This document shows, piece after piece, positions 17,686 through 25,487 of a DNA stretch of 64,000 nt (within the stretch, counting starts at the first letter, position 1; each line of letters begins with the position of its first letter). The notes beneath the pieces were generated by a model. The model was given only the letters and a program-made list of their open reading frames with translations. It searched no databases and was not told the DNA's origin. The position numbers and the translations under genes are program-made. This DNA comes from Magnetococcales bacterium (lineage in GTDB: Bacteria; Pseudomonadota; Magnetococcia; Magnetococcales; DC0425bin3), in assembly GCA_015229045.1 (NCBI GenBank), contig JADGCJ010000007.1, positions 4,274 through 68,273 on the forward strand, given 5' to 3'.

Positions 17686-18146
17686 AGATGCGCTATCTCC
17701 TCGGGCAGAGCGAGAGGGGCGATATGCCCCGCCTTCCCCAAAAGGATCAGCGTGGTCCAGGATGTAATATCCGATATATTCAGTCAAGTATTATTTCGCG
17801 GCACACTCCGGGGAGACTCTGGCTGACAGCCGTGCCGGATTGGTTGTTGCGCTTTATTGTCTGTTGGGGTAGCTTCCGCACCGGGTGCCCTCTTGTTTCC
17901 ACAGAGTGGCAACGAGGTCATCCTTTTATCCAGGAAGCCTGTCTCTTGGTCAATGCGAGGCTTGTTTTTTGTTGTGGAGGTCGCGTGGCGACTCTCGCGG
18001 TCGGAGAGTGAAAGAGGGGTTTTCTTGCTGTGATGTTGATTGTGGCATGTATATTGCTATTTCAATTGACCGAATACCGGATTCAACTCAGGTATCAGTA
18101 GCGCAGTCTGCCTCAGTCTGAACATCTCTCCAAGGAAAACAGTCTC
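17686..18146. other. Non-coding stretch between element B1 and the lipoprotein gene
   Basis: About 460 bases without a convincing gene. It contains the palindromes GGGGCGATATGCCCC (17731-17746) and CTCTCGCGGTCGGAGAG (17992-18008). AAGGA lies shortly before the ATG at 18147. Open frames across it run into element B1 and have no family-like sequence. A promoter for the rightward cassette is expected here, but no clear -35/-10 pair was identified. Confidence 0.5.
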
Positions 18147-20021
18147 ATGCGTATTCGAGTGTTCTGGGCGATGGGTGTCGCGATTCTTGTTGGGACAAGT
18201 GGATGTGTCTCTCCCTCGCATCACGCGACGCAGGATGTTCCCCTTGACAAACCCCTGGTGGCGTTTCAATCGACCAGGGCGCTTTCCGACTCGGATCGCC
18301 TGGCCACCGAGGCTGTCAATCTGGTCTCCGAAAACCGCCTGGCCGAGGCCTCGCAAAAGATCAACGTCGCCCTGGGGCAACGCATCGATCGCTCCTATTA
18401 TCACCTGCTCAACGGTTTTATCTACCACCTCATCTCCCGCAGTTCGGAAAAAAAAGGCTCGGAAAAGGGATCGTATGACCTGGCCAAACAGGGCTACGAA
18501 ATGGCCATCAAATTTGACGGTGGCAACTGGCTTGCGCACTATCTGCTGGGGCGTCTGCTCATCGAGACGGGTGATTTTGGCGGGGCGCAGAAGCACTTTG
18601 CCGAAGCCATGAGTGTGCGCAAGGATGATCCTGAAATACTCGGCAGTTTGATCTATGCTTCCTACCGCAACAATGCGCCGGACATTGCAGCCGGGGCAGT
18701 CAAGGCCTTGGATGCCATGGGTACGCTGAAAGGACGCGACACCGAGCTGCGTAATGCCACCATGGTGATGTCGGCGCTCGGGGAGTATGGCCAGGCCGAG
18801 GCGTACCTGAACCAACTGCGCCAGGTGACCAATAACAGTGCACTTCTGTCTCATTTGCAGCGTCGCATGGAGGAGTGGAGAGAGTTTTACGCCATGGAGC
18901 CGAAACTGCGTACCGTTGATTTTGGGATCAGTCCAACCCCTGGTGTGGGTGTTCCTGGTGTGGGTATTCCTGGTGTGGGTATTCCTGGTGTGGGTGGTGT
19001 GGTGGGCACCACGACGCCGACCGCTCCCGGTACCGAGGGCAAAATGGTTGTAGTCGATGTCGTGATGATCCTCACCGAGGAGAATTTGCAATCTTCGCGT
19101 GGCGTCAATCTGTTGAATGGTCTGAAATTGCAGTTTGGTGACGCCAATCTCCCCGCCTATCAGTGGAAACAGACCAAGGGTTTTGCCAGCGATGCGGAAA
19201 ACACCCAGGCGCGGACGATTACACGTGCCTTGACCATTCCGGCCATCTCCTACACCCTGAACATCATGAATGCCAACAGCAAGCGCAACGAGATTCTGGC
19301 GCGTCCCACCCTGGTTGCCCTTGCCGGCGAGTCGTCGGAGTTTTTTTCGGGCGTGGATCTGACGGCGGCTGCCGTTTCCGGGGCCAATAACGGACAGGGA
19401 GGCCAACCTGTCCAGATTCAGAAGCTGATTGGTGTCAAGCTGGTCATCTCTCCCACCTTCCTGGACAGGAATCACCTCAGAATCAATGTCAACGCGGAGC
19501 GCTCCTTCCTCAACTCGCCCAGCGCGAATGTCGATTTTTCATACAAGTTGGAGACCACCCTGAACAAGGTGACCTCCAGCGTCGTCATGCGTTACGGCGA
19601 GACCTTGATCCTGGCCGGGTTGAGTGAAAAGGAGGCTGAAAGAAACAACGACAGTGTGCCGGGTCTGCGGGAAATTCCCATCATGCAGTATCTGTTTTCG
19701 CAAGATGCCAAAGCCGACTTTCAAAAGTCGGTTCTTATTTTGATCACTCCGCATCAGCCGCAATATGTCTATCAATCCGAAAATGCGCGACAAGAGTACG
19801 AAAAGACCTTGAACGAGGATGAACGTCCTCTGGCCAATCTGCGCGCCCGTTATGCGGACTGGTTCAAGCCCTATCCAAACTGGGCATCGGTGTTTCATCA
19901 CCTGCAGGAGAACAGTCTCTATCGGGAGTTTCGCACAGGAGATGTGGACCTTGAGACATGGGCCGACATGCGCAGCATCAGATCTCGGCTCGACCAGATC
20001 AAAGATTTTCTTTATTACTGA
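18147..20021 (+). CDS. Lipoprotein with TPR region and secretin-like C-terminal domain
   Basis: 624 residues. The signal ends in a lipobox (LVGTSGC, Cys about residue 20), so it should be lipid-anchored. Residues about 50-230 are TPR-like helices (SYYHLLNGFIYHL, NWLAHYLLGRLLIETGDFGGAQKHFAEA). Residues 265-284 are four (V/I)PGVG-type units. Residues about 300-560 resemble the secretin (type II/III secretion, PF00263) core, ending in MRYGETLILAGLSEKEAERN, VPGLREIPIMQYLF and SVLILITPHQ. No N0/N1 domains are seen, so it may be a pilotin-fused or minimal secretin, or a secretin-fold envelope protein that is not a channel. The stop is 17 bases from the next gene; the cassette is flanked by inverted family B elements. 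Confidence 0.78.
   Translation: MRIRVFWAMGVAILVGTSGCVSPSHHATQDVPLDKPLVAFQSTRALSDSDRLATEAVNLVSENRLAEASQKINVALGQRIDRSYYHLLNGFIYHLISRSSEKKGSEKGSYDLAKQGYEMAIKFDGGNWLAHYLLGRLLIETGDFGGAQKHFAEAMSVRKDDPEILGSLIYASYRNNAPDIAAGAVKALDAMGTLKGRDTELRNATMVMSALGEYGQAEAYLNQLRQVTNNSALLSHLQRRMEEWREFYAMEPKLRTVDFGISPTPGVGVPGVGIPGVGIPGVGGVVGTTTPTAPGTEGKMVVVDVVMILTEENLQSSRGVNLLNGLKLQFGDANLPAYQWKQTKGFASDAENTQARTITRALTIPAISYTLNIMNANSKRNEILARPTLVALAGESSEFFSGVDLTAAAVSGANNGQGGQPVQIQKLIGVKLVISPTFLDRNHLRINVNAERSFLNSPSANVDFSYKLETTLNKVTSSVVMRYGETLILAGLSEKEAERNNDSVPGLREIPIMQYLFSQDAKADFQKSVLILITPHQPQYVYQSENARQEYEKTLNEDERPLANLRARYADWFKPYPNWASVFHHLQENSLYREFRTGDVDLETWADMRSIRSRLDQIKDFLYY
18939..18998 (+). repeat. Four 15-bp tandem units encoding an elastin-like linker
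   Basis: Units CCTGGTGTGGGT(G/A)TT, the last ending GGT, encode PGVGV, PGVGI, PGVGI, PGVGG in frame. They join the TPR half to the secretin-like half of the lipoprotein. Near-identical codons suggest recent expansion by slippage. Confidence 0.95.
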
Positions 20022-20038
20022 TACGGAGGAGTTCCCGC

Positions 20039-21229
20039 ATGATCGACTTCTTCGGAGGAGTACGGAAGTATCGAGACGAGTGCTGCCTGTTGGGAGTGTT
20101 GCTGCTTTTGCTGAGTGGTTGTGGCGAGTACACCACCAAGCAACGGCACTACGAGTGGGCCAGGAAGGATTACAAGTGCCACTTCTGCGATCTGCGTTAT
20201 GACGATTTTACCCTGACTGATTTGACGGGCAAGGATTTTACCGGGTCTTATCTGTACGGTGCCAATTTTTCCTGGTCGGTACTCAAGAATGCGCAATTTC
20301 AATCGGCCAACCTGCAAATGGCGCGCATGGAGTGGGCCGATTTTGACGGTGGCAACTTTTCCAATGCCTCCATGGAAAACGCATCGATGTTTCGTTCCAC
20401 CTTTCGCAACGCGACGATGCGCACGGCGACCCTTTCGCAATCCAATCTGACCAGCAGCGACCTGTCGGGGGCTGACTTGCGCACGTCGACGCTCGAAAGA
20501 GCCGACCTGACCGATGCCAACCTGACCAAAATCAATCTGCGCAACACCAACATGCGTGAGGCCAACCTGACCAACGCCAGCTTGCGTGATGCCGATCTGC
20601 AAGACTCCATTCTTGTGCGGGCCGTTTTTCAGGGGTCGGATATGCTGAATACCAATTTTGGCCATGCGCGCATGAAACAAACGACTTTCACCTCGACCTA
20701 TATCAAACAGGCCAATTTTCGCAAAGCCGACTTGCGTTCAGCCAATTTTGTTGGTGCCATCATCGATAGCGTCACTTTCCAGGGAGCGGATTTGAGAAAA
20801 GCCGACTTTACAGGGGCCGTGATGAAGAATGTGATCTTGCGCGATGCCAACCTGTGTGAAACCATCCTCCAGGATGGCAGCCGTGGCGAGTGCAAAACCA
20901 GGATAGAGGAGCCGTTGGAACAAGGTGTACCCTTGAATTTCCAGGCTTCGGCCAATCCTGCTCTTGCGGTCACGATGGGTCAAACGGCTCCGGGTGTTCC
21001 GGTCGTCGTTCCGGGTATGCCAACTGCGATTCCGGGTGCTCCGGTGGTGGATGGGAGCGTTCCTGCGGTTGGAGGGAGTGTTCCTGCGGTTGGAGGAGGG
21101 ACTCCCCCCCCGGTCGGTGTTGGGGGAGCACCTGTGCAGCAGCCCGATCCCGGCCAGCCCGCTGCGGCACAGTCGCCTGCTCCTCCAGTTCCGGACTTGT
21201 TGAGCCCCAAGCCGGGAGTCACCATGTAG
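20039..21229 (+). CDS. Pentapeptide-repeat lipoprotein
   Basis: 396 residues from the ATG at 20039, with GGAGGA 8 bases upstream. The signal ends in LLLLLSGC, a lipobox with Cys28. Residues about 60-290 are continuous A(N/D)LxX-type pentapeptide repeats (ANLQMARMEWADF, ADLTDANLTKINL and so on), predicting a right-handed quadrilateral beta-helix rod. The last ~75 residues are Pro/Gly/Val-rich with internal repeats (GSVPAVGGSVPAVGGG and PVPDLLSPKPG), resembling the linker of the upstream lipoprotein. A surface or periplasmic scaffold role is likely. The DNA-gyrase-protection function of cytosolic pentapeptide proteins does not fit an exported lipoprotein. Function is unknown. Confidence 0.88.
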   Translation: MIDFFGGVRKYRDECCLLGVLLLLLSGCGEYTTKQRHYEWARKDYKCHFCDLRYDDFTLTDLTGKDFTGSYLYGANFSWSVLKNAQFQSANLQMARMEWADFDGGNFSNASMENASMFRSTFRNATMRTATLSQSNLTSSDLSGADLRTSTLERADLTDANLTKINLRNTNMREANLTNASLRDADLQDSILVRAVFQGSDMLNTNFGHARMKQTTFTSTYIKQANFRKADLRSANFVGAIIDSVTFQGADLRKADFTGAVMKNVILRDANLCETILQDGSRGECKTRIEEPLEQGVPLNFQASANPALAVTMGQTAPGVPVVVPGMPTAIPGAPVVDGSVPAVGGSVPAVGGGTPPPVGVGGAPVQQPDPGQPAAAQSPAPPVPDLLSPKPGVTM

Positions 21230-21326
21230 TCGCCTGGTTGGCTGAGAACATGAATCCTGACTCCATCCACGTGTGGTTGTGCGCAGAGAGATTTTTCGGA
21301 TCATCGCCTCGATAGGGATGCCAACA

Positions 21327-22142
21327 ATGCTGAAACGCTTTTTATGCTCCTTGGTCGTCAGTTTGCTGCCGTCCATCTATCCCGGAACAAGCTGTGCGGA
21401 TACGGCGAGCACTCCGTTGGGAAATCTGAGTCGTGCCAACGGTGGGCGTTCGTTGCTTGTGGCTGTCCCTGGAACTGTTTTTACCCGACTGGAAAAAGGC
21501 GCACCCGTCGGTGTGATGGCTGAGGTAACAGACATCATTCTGAGACGTATGGGTTTTTCTCCCGTATTTATCGGCATGTCGATGAAGGAGATACTGGGTG
21601 CCATCCGGGACAATCAGATTGGGGCATCCTCCCTGATTGTCATGACACCTAAAAACAAGGATGCTGTTTTGTTCACGGATCCTGTCGTTGACGAGTACAC
21701 GACGATTGTCACGCGTCAGGGCGAGGGGTTTCCTCTGAATCAGTTGAGCGATTTATGGGGGCGCAAGATTGCCGGACGTCAGGGTTATCACTATCCCATG
21801 CTGGAAAAAGATCCGAATATTCAGATCGAACGTTATCGTTCTGATGGCGAAGTCATCCGTAACCTTTTATTGCATAAGGTCGATCTCGTCTTGATTTCCA
21901 CGTTGTCGAATATTTACAGCTTTCGTGTCGAAGGGGTCATGGATAAACTGGAGATATTGCCCATCGCTGTCGGCATTGTTCCTTTGCGTATCGCCTTGTC
22001 TCCGAAGGAGTTCTCTGCCGGGGATCTGGCACAATTCAATACCAGACTTCAGCAGCTGCGTGGTGAGCCTGCGTGGCAAGACATTCTGGCCCGCAACGGT
22101 TTTGCAGACTTGATCCATACATGGCCCATATTGGAAAAGTAG
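21327..22142 (+). CDS. Periplasmic solute-binding protein, SBP_bac_3 type
   Basis: 271 residues from the ATG at 21327 (MLKRFLCSLVVSLLPSIYP, a Sec signal with cleavage near CAD). The fold pattern matches family 3 binding proteins: VGVMAEVTDIILRRMGF, IGASSLIVMTPKNKDAVLFTDPV, then LWGRKIAGRQGYHYP and LLHKVDLVLIS. No permease or ATPase gene is adjacent, so it may act as a sensor or scavenging subunit rather than as part of a local ABC transporter. It is the last gene of the cassette, and element B2 begins 6 bases after its stop. Ligand unknown. Confidence 0.82.
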   Translation: MLKRFLCSLVVSLLPSIYPGTSCADTASTPLGNLSRANGGRSLLVAVPGTVFTRLEKGAPVGVMAEVTDIILRRMGFSPVFIGMSMKEILGAIRDNQIGASSLIVMTPKNKDAVLFTDPVVDEYTTIVTRQGEGFPLNQLSDLWGRKIAGRQGYHYPMLEKDPNIQIERYRSDGEVIRNLLLHKVDLVLISTLSNIYSFRVEGVMDKLEILPIAVGIVPLRIALSPKEFSAGDLAQFNTRLQQLRGEPAWQDILARNGFADLIHTWPILEK

Positions 22143-22147
22143 TTGAG

Positions 22148-22276
22148 TCATTCCAATTCCAGATCAAGATGGATGCGAGGCGACAACGCGTGAGCGACGA
22201 GACAGTACGTGTTGGGTACGGCGAGGAGTGAGTGAGGCAGTCAACGAGGCAGACGCTTGATCTGGAATTGAAATGA
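22148..22276. mobile_element. MITE-like element, family B copy 2 (inverted relative to copy 1)
   Basis: Terminal inverted repeats TCATTCCAATTCCAGATCAAG-like on the left and CTTGATCTGGAATTGAAATGA on the right (one mismatch). The reverse complement aligns with copy 1 over its whole length, with about eight substitutions and a 4-base gap. It starts 6 bases after the binding-protein stop codon and contains the same 20-codon mini-frame on the plus strand (ATG at 22168). Confidence 0.88.
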
Positions 22277-22364
22277 TGCCTCTTTCTTTTTCCGGAACAT
22301 ACATGTTGGGGCTTGAGGAGTCGGTCTTTCGGAGTTTAATGATCTTTATTGTGAGTCCAAGAGT

Positions 22365-23978
22365 ATGTTCCTGAAAGATAAAATAAATGAATTCGTCTGG
22401 CTGGCCGTCAGGGTCGTGACCAACAGGGAGAGTCCTCTGCGGTTGATATCTCTGTATGCGTTATTGTTTATTATCTGTTTTGGACCGCTGGTTTATTATT
22501 TGTTCAGCGACAGTGCCGCCAGCAGTGACAAATCAAATGTGCTTAAAATAGTCCTGTGGTTGTTTTTTGCGTTCATTGCAAACAAGATCATCAAGGCTGT
22601 TGTTTGGGACGGGGTTGTTACCCGGAAGTTGGGACACAAACCGCCAAAACTTCTCGTTAATGTATCCGGGTTCCTGGTATATGTTGGAGCCATGTCGGGT
22701 ATCATGGTCCAAGTCTATGACCAATCCATCGTGCACTTTTTGACAGCTTCCGGTGTCATCGGAATCGTGCTGGGCTTTTCTTTGCAAAGAATTATTATTG
22801 ATATATTTTCCGGTTTGACAACGAATATTGATCCGGCATTCAAGCTGCACGACTGGGTCTTGTTGCATGGCCGGGTGGCGAGTCAGAACATTTTTGGGTG
22901 TGTCAAGGAAGTCAATTGGAGGACAACACGTATCCAGACAGAAGAAAACGTCATGGTTGCCATACCGAACAGTCTGATATCTTCTTCGGTGATAAGTAAT
23001 TTCAACCTCCCGGACGAGAAGAGTCGGTTTACAATCAATGTTTGTCTGGATTTCTCGGTTTCAGTGGAACGAGGCCTTCGTCTCATTCAATCGGGCATTC
23101 TGGAAGTTGCCGGAAAGGATGGCTTCCTTGATAATCCAGCTCCGAAGACGCTTGTCTGCGATATCACTGACAATGGTGTCAAGTATAGCGTCAATTATTG
23201 GCTGCACCCCTCCAAGATGTTCCCTGACAGGGGGCGGCATCTGGCTATCGCAGCGGTTCTCAATAGTCTGCTGAGATCGGGCATCGTCCCGACATCGCCC
23301 AAGCATGAAACCGTTTTGTCGAGCCACTCTTCCGTGCAAATCGACTTCGATTTGCCGGAGAATCGTATCAAAGCAATTTCAAGGATAGGCTTCTTTTCTT
23401 GTCTGGAAAAAGATGAGATGCGCGAAATTGCGGATCGCATGGTCTGCAGGTCTTTTCCCGAAGGTGGTACCATATTTAAACATGGGGATTATAGTACATC
23501 CATGTTTGTGCTGGTCGAGGGTATTGCCGATGTCATGATCAATATCAACGAAAGCCAGGAGAAAAGAAAGATAAATACGATAAAGTCAGGTGAAATATTC
23601 GGGGAGATAACGTTCCTGACAGGTGAAAAAAGAACGGCCACGGTGACCTTTCCAACATCTGCCGTTGTGTTTGAGATAACGAAGGACTCCTTCCAACAGG
23701 TCATCATCAAGAGACCAGATCTTGCCCGCATATTTGGCATCATGATTGCCAACAAGAAGCTGGAAGTCTCAAACAGAGACAGGTCCAACAAGGACATGTT
23801 CAACAAGAGTCCCGATGTCGAACAAAGTTGTGGAATCTTTGAGTCCATGATTCGGACCTGTTTTATCTTTGTCCGTGGACCCGACAGAAGGAAAACAGAT
23901 CAGACTGAAAATCCCTATCCTCCGGATAAGGACAGAAGGTCAAAGGTCGATCGAAGGACATTGGGACAGAGAACATGA
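22365..23978 (+). CDS. MscS-type mechanosensitive channel with cyclic-nucleotide-binding domain
   Basis: 537 residues. Three or four membrane helices lie at the N-terminus (LISLYALLFIICFGPLVYYLF; IVLWLFFAFIANKII; LVNVSGFLVYVGAMSGIMV). The pore helix is ASGVIGIVLGFSLQRIIIDIFSG, and the MscS beta-domain has IPNSLISSSVISNF. Residues about 345-470 form a cNMP domain: FSCLEKDEMREIADRM, YSTSMFVLVEGIADV, IKSGEIFGEITFLTGEKRTATV (phosphate-binding cassette). Related MscS-like channels are gated or tuned by cyclic nucleotides. AT-richer codon use than neighbours hints at acquisition. A stand-alone cNMP-domain gene follows 112 bases later. Confidence 0.92.
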   Translation: MFLKDKINEFVWLAVRVVTNRESPLRLISLYALLFIICFGPLVYYLFSDSAASSDKSNVLKIVLWLFFAFIANKIIKAVVWDGVVTRKLGHKPPKLLVNVSGFLVYVGAMSGIMVQVYDQSIVHFLTASGVIGIVLGFSLQRIIIDIFSGLTTNIDPAFKLHDWVLLHGRVASQNIFGCVKEVNWRTTRIQTEENVMVAIPNSLISSSVISNFNLPDEKSRFTINVCLDFSVSVERGLRLIQSGILEVAGKDGFLDNPAPKTLVCDITDNGVKYSVNYWLHPSKMFPDRGRHLAIAAVLNSLLRSGIVPTSPKHETVLSSHSSVQIDFDLPENRIKAISRIGFFSCLEKDEMREIADRMVCRSFPEGGTIFKHGDYSTSMFVLVEGIADVMININESQEKRKINTIKSGEIFGEITFLTGEKRTATVTFPTSAVVFEITKDSFQQVIIKRPDLARIFGIMIANKKLEVSNRDRSNKDMFNKSPDVEQSCGIFESMIRTCFIFVRGPDRRKTDQTENPYPPDKDRRSKVDRRTLGQRT

Positions 23979-24090
23979 TATTCCCAAAATCAATTCCTCG
24001 CCACTTTGGTGACACGCTCCCTTGCAGACGGGATCAAGGCCGCTATAAATTGACCGACCGATGGCGATGGAAACAGTGCGAGGAACGAAC

Positions 24091-24624
24091 ATGCTCCAAA
24101 AAAAGCTTTTGGAAAAAATACCTTTCTTCAAGGATTTTTCAGACGAGCACAAGGATGAGATTGTCGAACACAGCAAGGCGGAGCTTTTGAAAGTCCCGCC
24201 CAACCAGTCCATTCTGAGCGAGGGAGATCTGGGCGATACCTGTTTTGTCCTTTTGCGCGGGAGTGCCAATGTCTACAAAAGGCCCTACTCGAATCCCCTC
24301 GCGTTTCTCAAACCGGGACAGATTTTTGGCGAAATATCATTCTTGACCCCCCGCATGCGCACCACGACGGTCGTCTCCGAGGAGGAGTGCCTTCTCCTCC
24401 GTTTCAGCAATAAATTCCTCGACAAACTCTCCGATGCGTGCCGTGACAGGCTCAAGGATCAATTGATTCTGGTCCTGGTCCAGAACCTGGAAGTTTTGCG
24501 AGAAACCATCGAAAGGTACAAAGCCCCGGTGGTTATCGACCCGGATAGTGCGCTCGATGAGATGAAAAAACAGGTAGGGGGCAGTGCCAGGAAAGAGCAG
24601 CCTGGTCAGCTGACGATGCAATGA
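24091..24624 (+). CDS. Stand-alone cyclic-nucleotide-binding domain protein
   Basis: 177 residues from the ATG at 24091, 8 bases after GAGGA. A single Crp-like effector domain: LLEKIPFFKDFSDEHKDEI at the start, LSEGDLGDTCFVLLRGSANVY, and the cassette LKPGQIFGEISFLTPRMRTTTV. No DNA-binding helix-turn-helix follows, only a helical tail (ILVLVQNLEVLRETIERYK) and a polar end. Its sequence is close to the C-terminal domain of the channel upstream. It may compete for, or share, the same ligand or oligomerise with the channel (inference). Confidence 0.88.
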   Translation: MLQKKLLEKIPFFKDFSDEHKDEIVEHSKAELLKVPPNQSILSEGDLGDTCFVLLRGSANVYKRPYSNPLAFLKPGQIFGEISFLTPRMRTTTVVSEEECLLLRFSNKFLDKLSDACRDRLKDQLILVLVQNLEVLRETIERYKAPVVIDPDSALDEMKKQVGGSARKEQPGQLTMQ

Positions 24625-24677
24625 CGCAAGTTGACGGGCCTGGAGGGTGGAGGTAACCCTGTCTGGTTCCGCATGAT

Positions 24678-25274
24678 TCATGTCGTCAGTTGTTCCAGAC
24701 ACCCGTGGCTGAGGTCATAATACCAGGCGTGCAGGGTCAAAGTACCCCGAAGAACGCGGTCACTGATCCAGGGAAATGTCATGAGGTTTTCCATGGAGTG
24801 GATCGCCGCCATCTTTTCGCAGGCGTGCAGCTTCTCTTCGTCCGAGAGTCCGTGGCCCTGTTGCTGCACCTGTTCCATGGCTTTGGCGGCGATGGACATC
24901 CACTGGTTGAGAAAATCGCTTTGTTGACCACTCTTTCCGGACATGAGCGATTTGATGCCTCCACAATTGGCATGGCCAAGAATGACGACATGCTGCACTT
25001 GCAGGCCTGTCACGGCAAATTCCAGGGCGGCGCTGGTTCCATGGTAATGGCCTTCCGCCTCGAAGGGTGGCACAAGATTGGCCACATTGCGGATGACAAA
25101 AATGTCACCCGGAGCAACGTCAAAGATGATGGCCGGGTCAACACGCGCATCGCAACACGCGACGATGGCCACCTCGGGCGATTGTCTGTTGGCGAGTTTG
25201 AGCAATGCCTCCCGGTTTTCGGAAAAATACCCGGCGAGGAATCTTTGGTAACCATCAAGCAGTCGTGTCGGCAT
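24678..25274 (-). CDS. Beta-class carbonic anhydrase
   Basis: 198 residues. Zinc ligands and the catalytic dyad are in VACCDARVDP (Cys, Asp-Arg) and GHANCGGI (His-x2-Cys). The RNVANLVPP segment is the family's conserved loop. It interconverts CO2 and bicarbonate in the cytosol. It lies downstream of the SulP transporter gene on the same strand, separated by a family A repeat, an arrangement that suggests inorganic-carbon supply (inference). Confidence 0.95.
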   Translation of the reverse strand: MPTRLLDGYQRFLAGYFSENREALLKLANRQSPEVAIVACCDARVDPAIIFDVAPGDIFVIRNVANLVPPFEAEGHYHGTSAALEFAVTGLQVQHVVILGHANCGGIKSLMSGKSGQQSDFLNQWMSIAAKAMEQVQQQGHGLSDEEKLHACEKMAAIHSMENLMTFPWISDRVLRGTLTLHAWYYDLSHGCLEQLTT

Positions 25275-25309
25275 GATTGCACATCCTGGGAGGCTGTTTG
25301 AAAACTTGA

Positions 25310-25487
25310 TCTGTGTAGAAAAAAATCAGTAACTGCCCAGGTACCCCCTCAAGAAAGGCCTGGACATGAAAGCCTTTGTCAGGGCTTCGCCCTGAACCCC
25401 ACCAGGACTTCGTCCTGGACTTGTCCGGTCGCCAGCTCCCTGGACCCCGATTCGTTGTCAGGTGCTGAATAGCTACAAAAATTATTG
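25310..25487 (-). repeat. Interspersed hairpin repeat, family A copy 3 (long-tail form)
   Basis: On the minus strand it begins TTCAATAATTTTTG at the SulP stop, then GGTCCAGG, CCAGGACGAAGTCCTGG (hairpin), GGGGTTCAGGGCGAAGCCCTG and the tail TTTCATGTCCAGGCCTTTCT up to GGGCAGTTACTGA. It matches copy 1 (5215-5347) over about 90 bases of tail. It fills the gap between the SulP and carbonic anhydrase genes in the same orientation as both. Confidence 0.82.

Noticed and set aside
17556..18011. A 151-codon plus-strand open frame between cysE and the lipoprotein
   Set aside because: Its first third is the family B element, and the remainder has no recognisable protein features.
18057..19475. A long minus-strand open frame under the secretin-like lipoprotein, with THTRN repeats
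   Set aside because: The repeat is the complement of the PGVG-coding units and the frame has no start context; the plus-strand gene has signal peptide, lipobox and domain motifs.
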